From Pteria penguin (taxonomy: Eukaryota; Mollusca; Bivalvia; Pterioida; Pteriidae), in contig CM068586.1 of NCBI GenBank assembly GCA_035048485.1, forward strand, positions 27,918,349 to 27,982,348: a stretch of 64,000 nt of DNA. Direction: 5' to 3'. This document shows, piece by piece, positions 1-10,733 of this stretch. The notes beneath the pieces are model-generated. The model searched no databases and was not told the DNA's origin. It worked only from the letters and a program-made list of their open reading frames with translations. The position numbers were made by a program, and so were the translations under genes. The number at the start of each line of letters is the position of its first letter. The first letter of the stretch is position 1.

Positions 1-799
1 TAATTATTTTAATAGTCGAGGATGGTGCTTTTTTGTGTATGAGTAAGTTACACTTTACCTTTTGTTATAACTTTGACTGTTACATAATGTGCAATAATTT
101 GTGTTTCATGTATTATAATTTGTATATATGTTTTTTTATTTATGTGTTACTCATGTTGTTACAAGTTAATTTGTTGAGATTAAATATACACATTTTTGAG
201 TTACTAAATGTATTCATTATTTTGACAGAGTAATAGTAACTCAATCAATATTTCAGAATATTAAACATGCATGAAACAATCATTTTGTGTCACCTGCCAA
301 GCATAGTGGCACTAAGGAATCACTTTCCCCCATGTATACATGTCTGTCATTTTGGTAGACCACTTTCAATTAGTAAATGCATCACAGGTGACACTCATAT
401 TCATTCAACACTCTAGTTATTGAAACAACAGCTTGCAAAATAATATCTGGTTGTGTTGTATGAAATAGAACACAAAGTCAATATTGGTAAAACCAAGAGT
501 GGCACTTATACTATACCTATAACCACTTAGAAGCTGCTGTTATTGATCCAACCCACTCTTAGTCTTAGCTGATAAAAGTGTAGCCAGTGAACAAAGTACA
601 GGAATGACCTATTTGAACTATAAAAGTCCACTCGAGTACTTCAACCAACTGCCACATGAAAATTTTAATTATAAAGCTCAGAACAACAAAAACATGATGC
701 ATGCCCTGGTTAACAGAAGTTAAACTGATAAACTGATGTAAAGGAACAACAACAGCAAAATCTTGCAAAACTTGAAGTTTCATAAAACCATATAGCTTA
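1..799. other. no gene recognised
   Basis: AT-rich sequence with only short open frames. The minus-strand frame at 565-834 shows no family motif; it may be decayed downstream sequence of the adjacent SAP/SWIM relic, but I cannot support that. Confidence 0.4.
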
Positions 800-1388
800 C
801 ACAACACATGTGCAGCCTCCAGACACAACTTCACCAGAAGACTTTAGAAGGACCCAGACAGAGTAAGGGGTGTCATTTTGCCTAGTCTCAGGAATACAGG
901 AAGCCCTTATGTAAGACAATGCACCATCAGACTGTTTACTGATTTGGACATCACCAATATGATTTGCCATATGCAGTTGAAACCCGTTGTCACTTTTGTA
1001 TGACTTTAACCGTTGTGAATCCCATTCACTAGAATATCTGCATTTTCCACTTGGGGAAGAGAAGATCTTGTGACCAGTTTTTTATGCAAGCATCATCAGT
1101 TCTTGGAAGTATGATTGTTTTATCTGCAATAACCACTGTACGTCTTTGTTTGCTAGAATGAACGGCTTCCATTTCAACGTCAACATTATCTATTTTGGGG
1201 AGATCTAGCTCATGTGCAAGCATTGACAGTCGAACTAAATGCTCTTTGTTATAAAACGAGCATTGTACACCTCTGTCTTGCAGAAATTGTCTTAATTCTG
1301 GAACTCTGAGTCGATCCAAGGACATGTTGGTTAAAACCGGAAATGACAGTGCCCCATAGTCAGTCCAAAGCGATAACGTAAATGACAA
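800..1388 (-). pseudogene. SAP/SWIM-type accessory gene of an ISL2EU-like transposon, broken
   Basis: The open frame has a likely start at 1325 and begins with a SAP-like helix pair (LRVPELRQFLQDRGVQC, then LVRLSMLAHEL). It later reads NWSQDL and LFPKWK and stops at 1029. The reading continues in another frame from about 1027 down to 804 (SEWDSQRLKSYKSDNG, PETRQNDTPYSVWV, SGGCTCV), which looks like the region leading into a SWIM-type zinc site. The order SAP, then NW..D, then PY.VW, then C.C is what I know from YqaJ-nuclease proteins of ISL2EU-type elements. One frameshift near 1030 and loss of everything after the first zinc cysteines make it a relic. No TIRs were found. The family assignment is from memory of motifs and is moderately sure. 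Confidence 0.5.
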
Positions 1389-4300
1389 ACCGAGAACGGA
1401 ATGGAACGAACTCGAAAATGGTGTATTGAGTAACTAGCGTTGTTTCAGTTGACCGTTTAAAGTCGGTGCCTGAACTGCATCACAACTGAATAATTCTTGT
1501 GTATCTCTCTATGTCTTATTGTTTCCAACAGTATGTGATGACTTTTGCCATATGGCAAAATCAGATGCCTTCATGCTTTCTTTTATCTAAAAGGTATGTG
1601 GCTCTTGCCTGAATTTGAATTTGTAACTTTTGGATGCACAATTTGCAAAGCATATGACGGTTTATCTTAATTATTATGTACTTCCCTCGACTTATTGTTG
1701 TTATTGTCATTAGCATAGACTGAGACTTTGCGGCTCATATATTCAGATTTTGTACCCATTTGATGTATAATTCTGTATCAAAAATATCACACGATGACCG
1801 GATTTCAAAATATATTATAAAATGTTTCAGTAATATAATCCCCATATGTGCGTTTTGTGCTGTTAAGCTCTTTACATCCTTCCTCTTGTTTATCCGTATA
1901 TCCGTCCGTCTGAAGTCAATTTGAAAGTTTCCCGTTATGCAGTTGAAGCCAGCTTGGTGTGTATATTAAGGAACAATGAAAACATATCGTATATTTTAGT
2001 TTATCAATGATGGTCGAAATTCATATGAAGAATTTCATACAAAACATATACATCATGCTTTACCTCTATATCTCAAAGCAATGCCGAAAAATTTCCGAAA
2101 CATTGACTTTTATCAGTGGACAATAACTTTTGTCATATGAAACATCAAAACCAAACGGCTTTGTCGGTATGTTGCTTATTAGGTCCATGTTATCAATCAA
2201 GTTTAGCGTGACTTTGATGTTTGATATCTGACCTTGAAATATGGTCAGATACTTTTGAAATGAGCATTCTGTGTTCCCGATTTGACAGTCCTAGCCATAG
2301 CGGAAATTTTGCACAAAAAAAGAGGTGTATCATATTGCTCACATGCGGAAGACAACTCAAGTAATGTGGAAGATTACTCGACCAATGCGGAAGAGAACTC
2401 GAGTTGGAGTTTCAATAAATCTCAGTTATTAGAAATAGCAGACAACCATGATGTTCTAGGCAGCTGTTTTAATAATTTGCAGCTCCTACTTCTGACAGTC
2501 TGACAAATGCTTTTAGCTGGACACCACTGTATACGTATTAATGACATAATTCTAGTGTGGCGATAATAAAAACAAATATATTTTTAACATTATTAATAAA
2601 TGTCTAAAATAAATATAAAGTTTAAAATGTTACATATCATAAATGTAATAGCACGATGCCTATTCTAAACACAAATACACGACACATAGTGATCTCTGTA
2701 CGCATATCTTGTGACACCTACACCATTATTTGTGTTGTTAGTATAAACATAAGTCGAATATAAAAAAAGCACAATTAAGATATAGATAGTATTGATTCTG
2801 GTTCAATCATATCTTACTGATGTTGTTTTCCTTATTGATAATTACAACAGGTTCCCCATTCAAATTCTTTATTTCTAGGCATATAACGGGATCTGCAATC
2901 GGATCATCCTGTGGATCGTGTAAGTTCTTTCCCTGAAAATATACAAAACAAGAATGAATAAATGAAAAATAAAAATAAATTAATAACTGAATCAATGAAT
3001 GAACCAGTGAATAGAAGTGAGAAGTGACGCTTGGTACAACTACAATGATTTACATCGAAACTAGGGAATCGGGAGCATTCTTATTACGAACTCAACTTAA
3101 CAATTACGCACAAAGGCAAAATAATATATTAATGCTTGCAAGGTAGAAGATGTCATTACTTGTAATATAAAAGAAGACTTACAGAGTGTGGTGCGCCAAA
3201 GTGTAGATAATTGAGCCATGAGTGTGGTTCGCAAGGCATAAAGACATCAAAGAAAGGACAAATCAGCTAAGGGTCTAATGTGGATGTATCCATGTGACCT
3301 TTAAGTAAAAACAAATTTGATTTAGAATATTATGAACAACACCTGTCGGAAACAATCAAACACAGTACGTTTATTTCCATTCTAATTCACTGTAAAATAA
3401 ATATTTTTTTCTTCTTTGAAACTGCACTTAAATTCCTCGTTGCTAAGGGACGGATTGTGCATGTTAAAAATTCTTCTGAGAACGGTGACTTCTGCCACAT
3501 AACTGAGCCAGTAACTCCTCTGTTTTCTTTCTGAGTAACGAATTGATACTTATTGCATTGGCATATGAGTTTTCTTCATTTTAATATTCTCAGAATCTTT
3601 TTATCAAATTATTGTCAACATTGATTTAGACATGAGTGAATTGACATCGCATCGTAAACAGCTGAACAGGCAGTTTTACTACGGTGCGGTGAGATGAAAT
3701 AAAAACGTGCTAGAAAGCATGGTGGTACGTCATGTACGTTGTCAGTTTGGTTGTTTCAACTTGATTTTAATAATTAAGCATTTGAATGGTAGAACTTGCA
3801 AGTCGTCATTGATATGGGACTAAATATGAACGTTGAGAGCACTGGAGGAAGTTGTTATAGAGAGTATTTTTGATACTTGGAGTCAGAGGCAATGTGGACA
3901 AAGAGAACGAACAATGTAGTAATATATTTGAGGACGCTATGTCGTGGTTATTCAAATAATAATTTGCTTATACTATGTAAATGTAAAATCACTCAGTAAC
4001 AAAATTAATTTCTGTTTTAGACTTATTCATAAAAAACCAGGATAAAATTTTATCACAATACTCCTTAAAAGTTGGGTTTTTCATACCTACAATTTTTTAC
4101 TGGCCCTTTCATCCATTTTATACTCAAATTTTGCTTGCATCCTTTGATGTCTTGTAATTTAGGGACGACTTACCAGTGATAAGGCTAACAAACATTCCAA
4201 TGACAACCGTGATCAGAGTGCCTAGTCCGGTATACCACAGGTATGACAGCTGATATAGAGAGAATACTGTTGACCTACAATAGAAAGACGAATTAAATAA

Positions 4301-7300
4301 TACCTAAAGTTACGAAAATGTCAGGAATTTACAGAACGCTATAAATTTATACTTATTAGCATGAGATATAACAGGATACACTCTGGTATATATTGCCTCT
4401 TTCTATAAATTTAACCACTTCCCTACAATACATAACAATAGTAAGTATTGTTTAACTATTCAAGAATTATTTGTTTCAAATAAAAAAAGAAAAAAAAATA
4501 GAAAGAAAAAAGAAAGCTCTTCGAATGCATTAGGATTTTGGTCAATATGTTGTGCTCCAAGTTCGTACCTAAAATATCATCGTAAAGAATCTATGTACAT
4601 GTACTCATTTGTTTTTAATCCTAGGTAAGTTTCTCCTTTAATTCACATATAAAATTTATTATTGTGACGAAATACAGTAAAAGGTGAATAAATGAAGTCA
4701 TCCACTTTGTAATTTATCAAAATACATTTTCAAATACTATATTCCAGGTATTTTCCGAGCTTACTGAGAAGCCCGAAAAAAATACAATTGGCGCATTTTG
4801 CACAATATTTTGGTGGATTGATGATTTTGAAAAAAAAAGTTTTATGTGATATTGCATTAGCAAAGTAGCTAAATCCTGAAATCGGTCCTGGATATGTGCA
4901 TAGTGCTTAGACATTGTTAATAGTATGATAAATCATATGAATACCCTGCCGTTGTAGTTGTAACTGATAAGGTTGTGTCTGTTCTAGATGTGGCTGCTGT
5001 TGTCTCTGTTGTATCTGAAAACATATTTGTTCTTTCACGTTTTCATACTTTTTCCTGATATCATATGGCAGGAATACTGCGTACACGATATTGGTTCAAA
5101 TTGATTTTTATATACAGTGCTGAGTTACATTTGTTTCTTCTGTGTGTAAGGGCTATATTGGTATATTGTTGTTGCATTTCAGTTATAGTTTTCAAGACCA
5201 CATTTCATAAATAAAGAGTGCTTTTAAAACATTAATAGGAAAATAATTTGACAAGATAAGTTGGTGGTAAAGGTCGACTCTAAATGAACGTACGTATTTT
5301 AAACATAACTTTTCCACATCAGGAATTACAATTATATATCAAAAATACGAAAGTAACCAGTGTCAAAAGATTTTGGCACTAACATCTATGTACCACAGCG
5401 GACATTCACGGAACCTTGAAATTCAGAGGTAAGACCAGGTGTCCGGGAGAGATGTAAGCATCACTTGAATGGCTAGCCTCACCCTTCATACACCCCTTAC
5501 ATACAGACGAAACAAATGTACTTCAGCTCTGTATATATAAACGTGAACCAACACTGTCATTATAAGAATTACCGACAACTAAAATGAAATACTTCTTGGA
5601 GCAATTTCAATTAGTTTTCAAAACAGTTATTTAATGGCGGTTTAACCGTATAATGTATGTAATTAAAAAGCTAGTTATATAGTGACATAGTGATAAACAT
5701 GGTAACCTTACTGTAACTGACTGTTGTCATGAAATCATAACATCCACTGATCGATTTTGATGGGGGGTTTCACACCTCTAACTTTATAAAATAATGATCC
5801 GTATCCAATCCATGCCATGACACCTAACGGCAGAAATTGGCCTACCTTTGCGCCCTACGAAAAGAGATGTAGAAAAGAAATGTCTTTGAGTCAGTTTTGT
5901 GACTGCTTATGGTATCCACTGTTCAGAAAGCTAAGTTGATTTAAGTGTGTCGACTTGTGATATGTAATAGTCAAAATACTAACTGGTGAGGCTTGACGAG
6001 TTATCTTACAGTAGTACCAATCGCTGCGGACATTGTGGAAGAATAAGCATACTGAAAGACATTACAAACTATTCGATTGTAATGGTGGTGTGATTTCAAC
6101 TTAGGACGGTCTCTCAATTTGTAGAGTTTTATTTCACAAACTTAAATATACCTTGATGTTTGATTATTAGTAACAAAGTGTAACATTTAAGTTATATCTG
6201 ATATTTTCTGAAAGAAAGAGATATGTTTATGTTTCCATGTATAACTTGAGTACCTTAAAGACTACAAATATTCGATTTATGTCACATGGAGATGTACTTT
6301 GTCTTGCCTTTGACTTTTGAATTGCGTTCGCTTGTAAGACCTTGACCCTGTAGAAGATATAACTCTTATACATTTATTACACCAGGGATTCAACTTTCTC
6401 AAACAAAACAATCCTAGCATAGGTTCTCCAATTATACCCCACAAGGAAATACTGACCTTCAAAAGAAAAGAAAGTATGGTAGCATTTATCTTAGGTTTGA
6501 AACGAATATAGAGATATTTAATAATAATAATAATAATGAACCTGTTCTACAATAAAGTCTACCGGAGAAATTAATACAAATTGCATCTTGATCAGAATTT
6601 ATATTTTAAAGTCTCACTTTGATGTATTAAAAAGGAATCAGTCGGTTTTCTATACTGATGCAACAAAAACATCTGCATCAGCAAATACTGTGGCGCAACT
6701 CGTAACTTATCCAATGCAAATGAATTATTAAATGCATGTACTGAAAATCGAATTGTATTCGGTTTCTCACCGAATTTTTTGAAAGAGAACACAGAAGACA
6801 TCTGACAAAGCTGTATGACACAAATCACCGAGAAAGAAGGTGCGATATGAAACAATTATAAAAAGGAATTTCACTTTATCATTTTATAAGTGTACTTATG
6901 GCCCCAATCAATGTAATAAGAAAGATAAATCAATTTTAAGGAGATACAAAACTTATGGCACATACCTGGAGTATAGAAGCCGCCTCTGAGACGATGTAAG
7001 CAAATAACAAACAAATCAGACAGCTAAGAACAACTGCAAGGTTAATATCTAAAATATAGAATGTATATTTTACTTTTCAGTAAATTTAAAAAAAACTAAA
7101 GAAATAGTTTCTCTTAATGTTTTGAACTCAAGATTTTAAAAGAAGTTAACCAATATATGATGAAGTTTCACTAGTCCTATTACGTTTATGCTGCATATAT
7201 TACTTTTCACCAATAACCGTTTTGATATTTCTAAAATATAGTATCATGTTGGCTTTTCAAGTGTGTGTGTGATCTCTGTACACGTTTACAATTATCGATT

Positions 7301-8197
7301 TACATTTCACTTGCATATTTACTGAATTTTTTCATGAAATCGATTAAGTTTTAAATAGATAAATAGATAAAAACTGCTTTTGGCTTGTACCATCTAAAAT
7401 GCCAATTATGCCCACAAAAAAAGGGGGAAAACAAACTCCCTTACCCTGTTACACAAAATTCCAAGAATATAATACAAACAAACAGAACAATGCCAGGATT
7501 GTACAAGGGTTATTTTTCTAGCATCGTAGGAATTATTTAATTTCATAAGATATCAATGTATGTGCTCTTCGAACATCAGAAAATGTAAAATAAATCTTAC
7601 AATATCCTGTTGTCAGATTTTATGGCCATTTTTCGATGCCACCTTTTCCCAATTTTGATAATCATTGTTTTCCTACATACTTATCTTTGTATCCATTGTT
7701 TGTTTTATGTGCAGACAATGCTCCACAACCAATAGTTTTAGTCATTTTTAATAAATGACATTTTCAATCATAAGACATTGTTATTGTGGGTTTCATTCTT
7801 GGGAAAACAGAGCAAGAGACATTCTATGCTAGGCATTGCAAGATGCATCAATAAATGTGTTGGCAAGACAAGTGTATGACATAAAAAGTAATTTTAAAAG
7901 ATAATTCATAGTAAATAATAGCGGGGTCAGCATAAAATATAAGGCAAGTAGTCATGGGACAACTAAATCTTAAAAGTATTCTACGAAAGTGGACAGGAAA
8001 TAAAAGCTGTTTCATCCAAATATTTCCAATTTAGAAAAAAAGGATAATATTCTATTTTTCTAGTATCGTATAAATAATTGACTTTCAGATTAAAAAAAAT
8101 TGAATGTTGATTAGACCGCGCACTTCCGGTTGGAGTCTGGTACGTTGCATCAGCTGATTAATTGCTATGAACAGATTGGATATTTCAAAGAATAAAT

Positions 8198-8580
8198 TTG
8201 GGAGAGAAAGGAATTTCATCAAGAAATCTAAAGAAAAAAGATCTAATTGATAATATTTGTCATAAAAATTTAACATCACACAATGAATTTACTCCAGTTG
8301 TTCCTCAGTCTTCCTCCACTCAGTCGCTCATTCCACTTATTACCTCATCCAACATATCTTCAGAAAATTTACCACCATTTAATTCTGTTCATTATTTGCC
8401 ACTAAAATCTTGCATTCGATCTTTGCAATCCATTGATGTTATTACTATATACAACTATTTGATCACCCGTCGCACCACAGATGATACCCAGCTAAGAACT
8501 AAAGGGGACTCGACCAAGCTATTTAGCACTTTGAAGCTGGAGATGTCCAGAACATTGAAGTAGCTCAGGTATTAATTCGT
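8198..8580 (+). pseudogene. YqaJ-type accessory protein, N-terminal relic
   Basis: The frame starts MGEKGISSRNLKKKDLIDNI, resembling the end of a SAP-like motif, then reads VHYLPLKSC, IYNYLITRRTTDD and QLRTKGDSTKLF. A frameshift near 8525 moves the continuation (FEAGDVQNIEVAQVLIR) to another frame, and the original frame ends at 8563. The pattern YL..R..D....TKGD..KLF followed by G.VQNIE is one I recall from YqaJ proteins of ISL2EU transposons. It runs plus, opposite to the THAP gene in the same element. About 120 residues remain of a protein that is normally several hundred long, so it is inactive. Confidence 0.45.
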
Positions 8581-8599
8581 TACGTAAGAATATAGTTAT

Positions 8600-8695
8600 A
8601 ATTTAAAACATTGACGGGCACACTTGGTTGGTAGCATAGTAGCAAATTCGTTTTAAGATTGTAATTAAAGGTTCGAATCCCACTCGATGAGGTGT
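8600..8695 (+). repeat. tRNA-like patch, possible SINE remnant
   Basis: GGTTCGAATCCCACTCGATG at 8669-8688 looks like an RNA polymerase III B box, and TGGTTGGTAGCATAGT upstream loosely resembles an A box. Acceptor and T stems do not pair, so it is not a working tRNA gene. A decayed tRNA-derived SINE is the most likely explanation. Confidence 0.3.
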
Positions 8696-8855
8696 TTCTT
8701 TTTTTCATGACGTTCATGGATCATGTAGACACACACTATATTGCGTGGCGGAAGTACTTTTCCACTTCAGGAAAAATTCAGTCCTTGCCAGTTTGATAAC
8801 GGAGAATTTGATATTTTGTTTAAAAAAAGAACCTTTTAAAATGCATTGTAAATAT

Positions 8856-9011
8856 AAGGAATGGCTGTCTTTTTTCTAGGTTCATGGGGAATGAACTTGG
8901 GTGAGAAACAAACAATTCATTCGAGAACCGCTTCGCGGTTTCAGTGATTTGTTTGGTTGTCACTCAAGTTCATTCCCCATGAACCTAGAAAAAAAAAGAC
9001 AGTCATTCCTT
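8856..9011. repeat. long inverted repeat forming a hairpin
   Basis: The two arms, about 75 nt each, are near-perfect complements around a centre at about 8933 (AACCGC TTC GCGGTT). The outer arms read AAGGAATGGCTGTC at the left and GACAGTCATTCCTT at the right, and the middle contains ATGGGGAATGAACTTG against CAAGTTCATTCCCCAT. It lies inside the ISL2EU-like element and may be a small fold-back element or a structural part of that transposon. Confidence 0.85.
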
Positions 9012-9496
9012 AAATCATCTCAATGTTCTCTCCTTATTGTACTGATTAATATTTGGGTAAAAGATGTTGGAAATAGTGGAGGTACATGTATTGATGGACA
9101 TAGAAAAGAAGATAATGAAAGAAGAGATTAGATTGAATAACATACATAGAATAAATTTTGTTGGCCAAAATCCAGTAATCATAATACGTCAAATTTGAAG
9201 TATATATTTCATGTGAGAACAAAAGCACTGAAAACTAGACTCATGAAGAAACTGTGAAATTATGGAGGCAGGTTTGGCAATATAACACAACAAAACAATA
9301 TCATACAAACTCAAAACTAGACCTTAGATTAAATGTCAAAATGATCTGTGAATTATTAAAACTGTACCATGAATTTAGGTCCATTCAAAACTTCTACATA
9401 GGTTGATTATAGAGCCGATGTTTGGGGCCTCAGTGTAATATGCAAGTAATGTATATCGGAACATTACCATAATGTTATATAAAGAAACACACTTAC

Positions 9497-9850
9497 TTAG
9501 TACATGTAATTTACCTTCTTATTCATTGACCTATTTGCGACACTGGCATCTCTCTCAGAGGATATGTGTTCTTTCAGTTTAGCCTCTGCTTTAGATTGGA
9601 AAACGGAGGGCGCAAAATCCGGATTGGATGCATCGTAGGAGTGGTTCCCAGTGATAAAATGCAGGGAACACACAGCATTATAAGGGCGAGGATACCATTT
9701 ATTATTTCGGATGGCAGCTCTTACTGTCCTAATCCACGCATTCCTCTTATTTGGAAACGATTCTTCTGCAGGATACCAATAGAATTTCACACCCCTTTCA
9801 AGATATAAAGGTATAGCATGTGCACTACATGCGCAGTAACTCTTTACCAT
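9497..9850 (-). CDS. THAP-domain protein, transposon-derived
   Basis: The chosen start gives MVKSYCAC. This is followed by FYWYPAEE, NKRNAWIRTV and NKWYPRPYNAVCSLHF and ends the domain with FAPSVF. That is the THAP zinc-finger layout: an N-terminal cysteine pair, a conserved tryptophan, C-x2-H, and an AVPTIF-like box. THAP domains bind DNA and are common at the N-terminus of transposases (P element, ISL2EU, Kolobok). Only about 118 residues are open, with no catalytic domain after it, so it is a truncated transposase N-terminus or a solo THAP protein. It lies within the TIRs at 8112 and 9950. An upstream in-frame ATG at 9880 would add ten residues. The first cysteines are spaced C-x-C, shorter than usual, so zinc binding is uncertain. 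Confidence 0.65.
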   Translation of the reverse strand: MVKSYCACSAHAIPLYLERGVKFYWYPAEESFPNKRNAWIRTVRAAIRNNKWYPRPYNAVCSLHFITGNHSYDASNPDFAPSVFQSKAEAKLKEHISSERDASVANRSMNKKVNYMY

Positions 9851-10665
9851 ATCGAGCATCAGCTGATACAACGTAAACAACCAGACTCCAACCGGAAGTG
9901 TGCGTTGTCAAGACGCGTCATCTACCCCGCAGAAACGGTGAAAGGGTCTATACACGAAGAAAATTAATATCCATGGACGCGGTAACCAGAACAATGTGGA
10001 GAGAACATCGAAACAAAAGCGGTGAAAGGAATTAAGCGATTCTTTAAAAAGCAATGGAAACAAATAAGAAGCCAGGAACATAGACGAAATTTACAATGGC
10101 ATAATTCACAATTGAAGTAAAACTTATCAAACCCGTTAGAATGCAAATCCAACAGCGAATAAGTACGTGTCTTCTTTAGCTGTCAGTATATGTGTAACAT
10201 CCATGTATGACCTACTTTTGAATTCTACAGTCTGTGTTTCTTTTTAACCTTAAAGAATGTGTCACTACTTTGACCTCAGTCCTAAGTCTTTATCCAATAG
10301 AGCAAGTTTGCAAATTTTAGAATTATTGATATGACAACATATAGAAACTATAGTTTTCAGGATTGCTTTCTTCATTAATATTTATAACTCTGAACAAAAA
10401 AAAAAAGAACATTTGTTTACAGATAACGGTAAGAAGGACTGAGGCTTTTGGAGGGGGAATTGATAAAATGTTGCTTTCTTTTTGTTTTTGTTATCGTTTT
10501 TCTTTTTGTCTTTTGGTTTCTTTTAATTTGATATTGGTTTTTGGTTTGGTTTTTTTTTTTCGTTTCTTTTCACTCTATTTATTTTTTATTATTATTATTT
10601 TTATTTATATACTTTTTTAGGTAAGGGGTTTTTTCGTTAGGGGTTTTTTTCGTTTTGTTTTGTGT

Positions 10666-10666
<1 letters not shown>

Positions 10667-10732
<66 letters not shown>
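10667..10732 (+). repeat. poly-T tract
   Basis: About 66 consecutive T, followed by (GTTT)n. The homologous intron of copy 2 (around 44720-44790) is T-rich but has no such run, so it expanded after duplication or is an assembly artefact. Confidence 0.9.

Positions 10733-10733
<1 letters not shown>

Larger units (their letters stand above)
8112..9950. mobile_element. ISL2EU-like DNA transposon, non-autonomous
   Basis: Terminal inverted repeats: CACTTCCGGTTGGAGTCTGG at 8121-8140 is mirrored at 9881-9900, and CATCAGCTGAT inside the left end is mirrored at 9858-9868. The extreme ends read TAGACC and GGTCTA. The duplicated transporter copy has the empty site near 44165-44190 (GAATGTTGAATACACGAAG), which shows this is an insertion. 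The target duplication is short; AT on both sides is the best reading, the length reported for ISL2EU. Inside are a THAP-domain gene (minus), a YqaJ-type N-terminal relic (plus), a long hairpin and a tRNA-like patch. THAP plus YqaJ-type cargo also fits ISL2EU. The catalytic transposase is missing. Confidence 0.65.

Noticed and set aside
2282..2503. 73-codon frame with acidic repeats (HAEDNSSNVEDYS)
   Set aside because: Lies in the 3' flank of the transporter copy; the homologous stretch in copy 2 (36930-37180) is not open in that frame, so it is not conserved as coding.
8600..8695. tRNA gene around GGTTCGAATCC
   Set aside because: No acceptor stem, anticodon arm or proper T stem can be drawn; kept only as a tRNA-like repeat.
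9566..9808. 80-codon plus-strand frame
   Set aside because: Antisense shadow of the THAP-domain gene.
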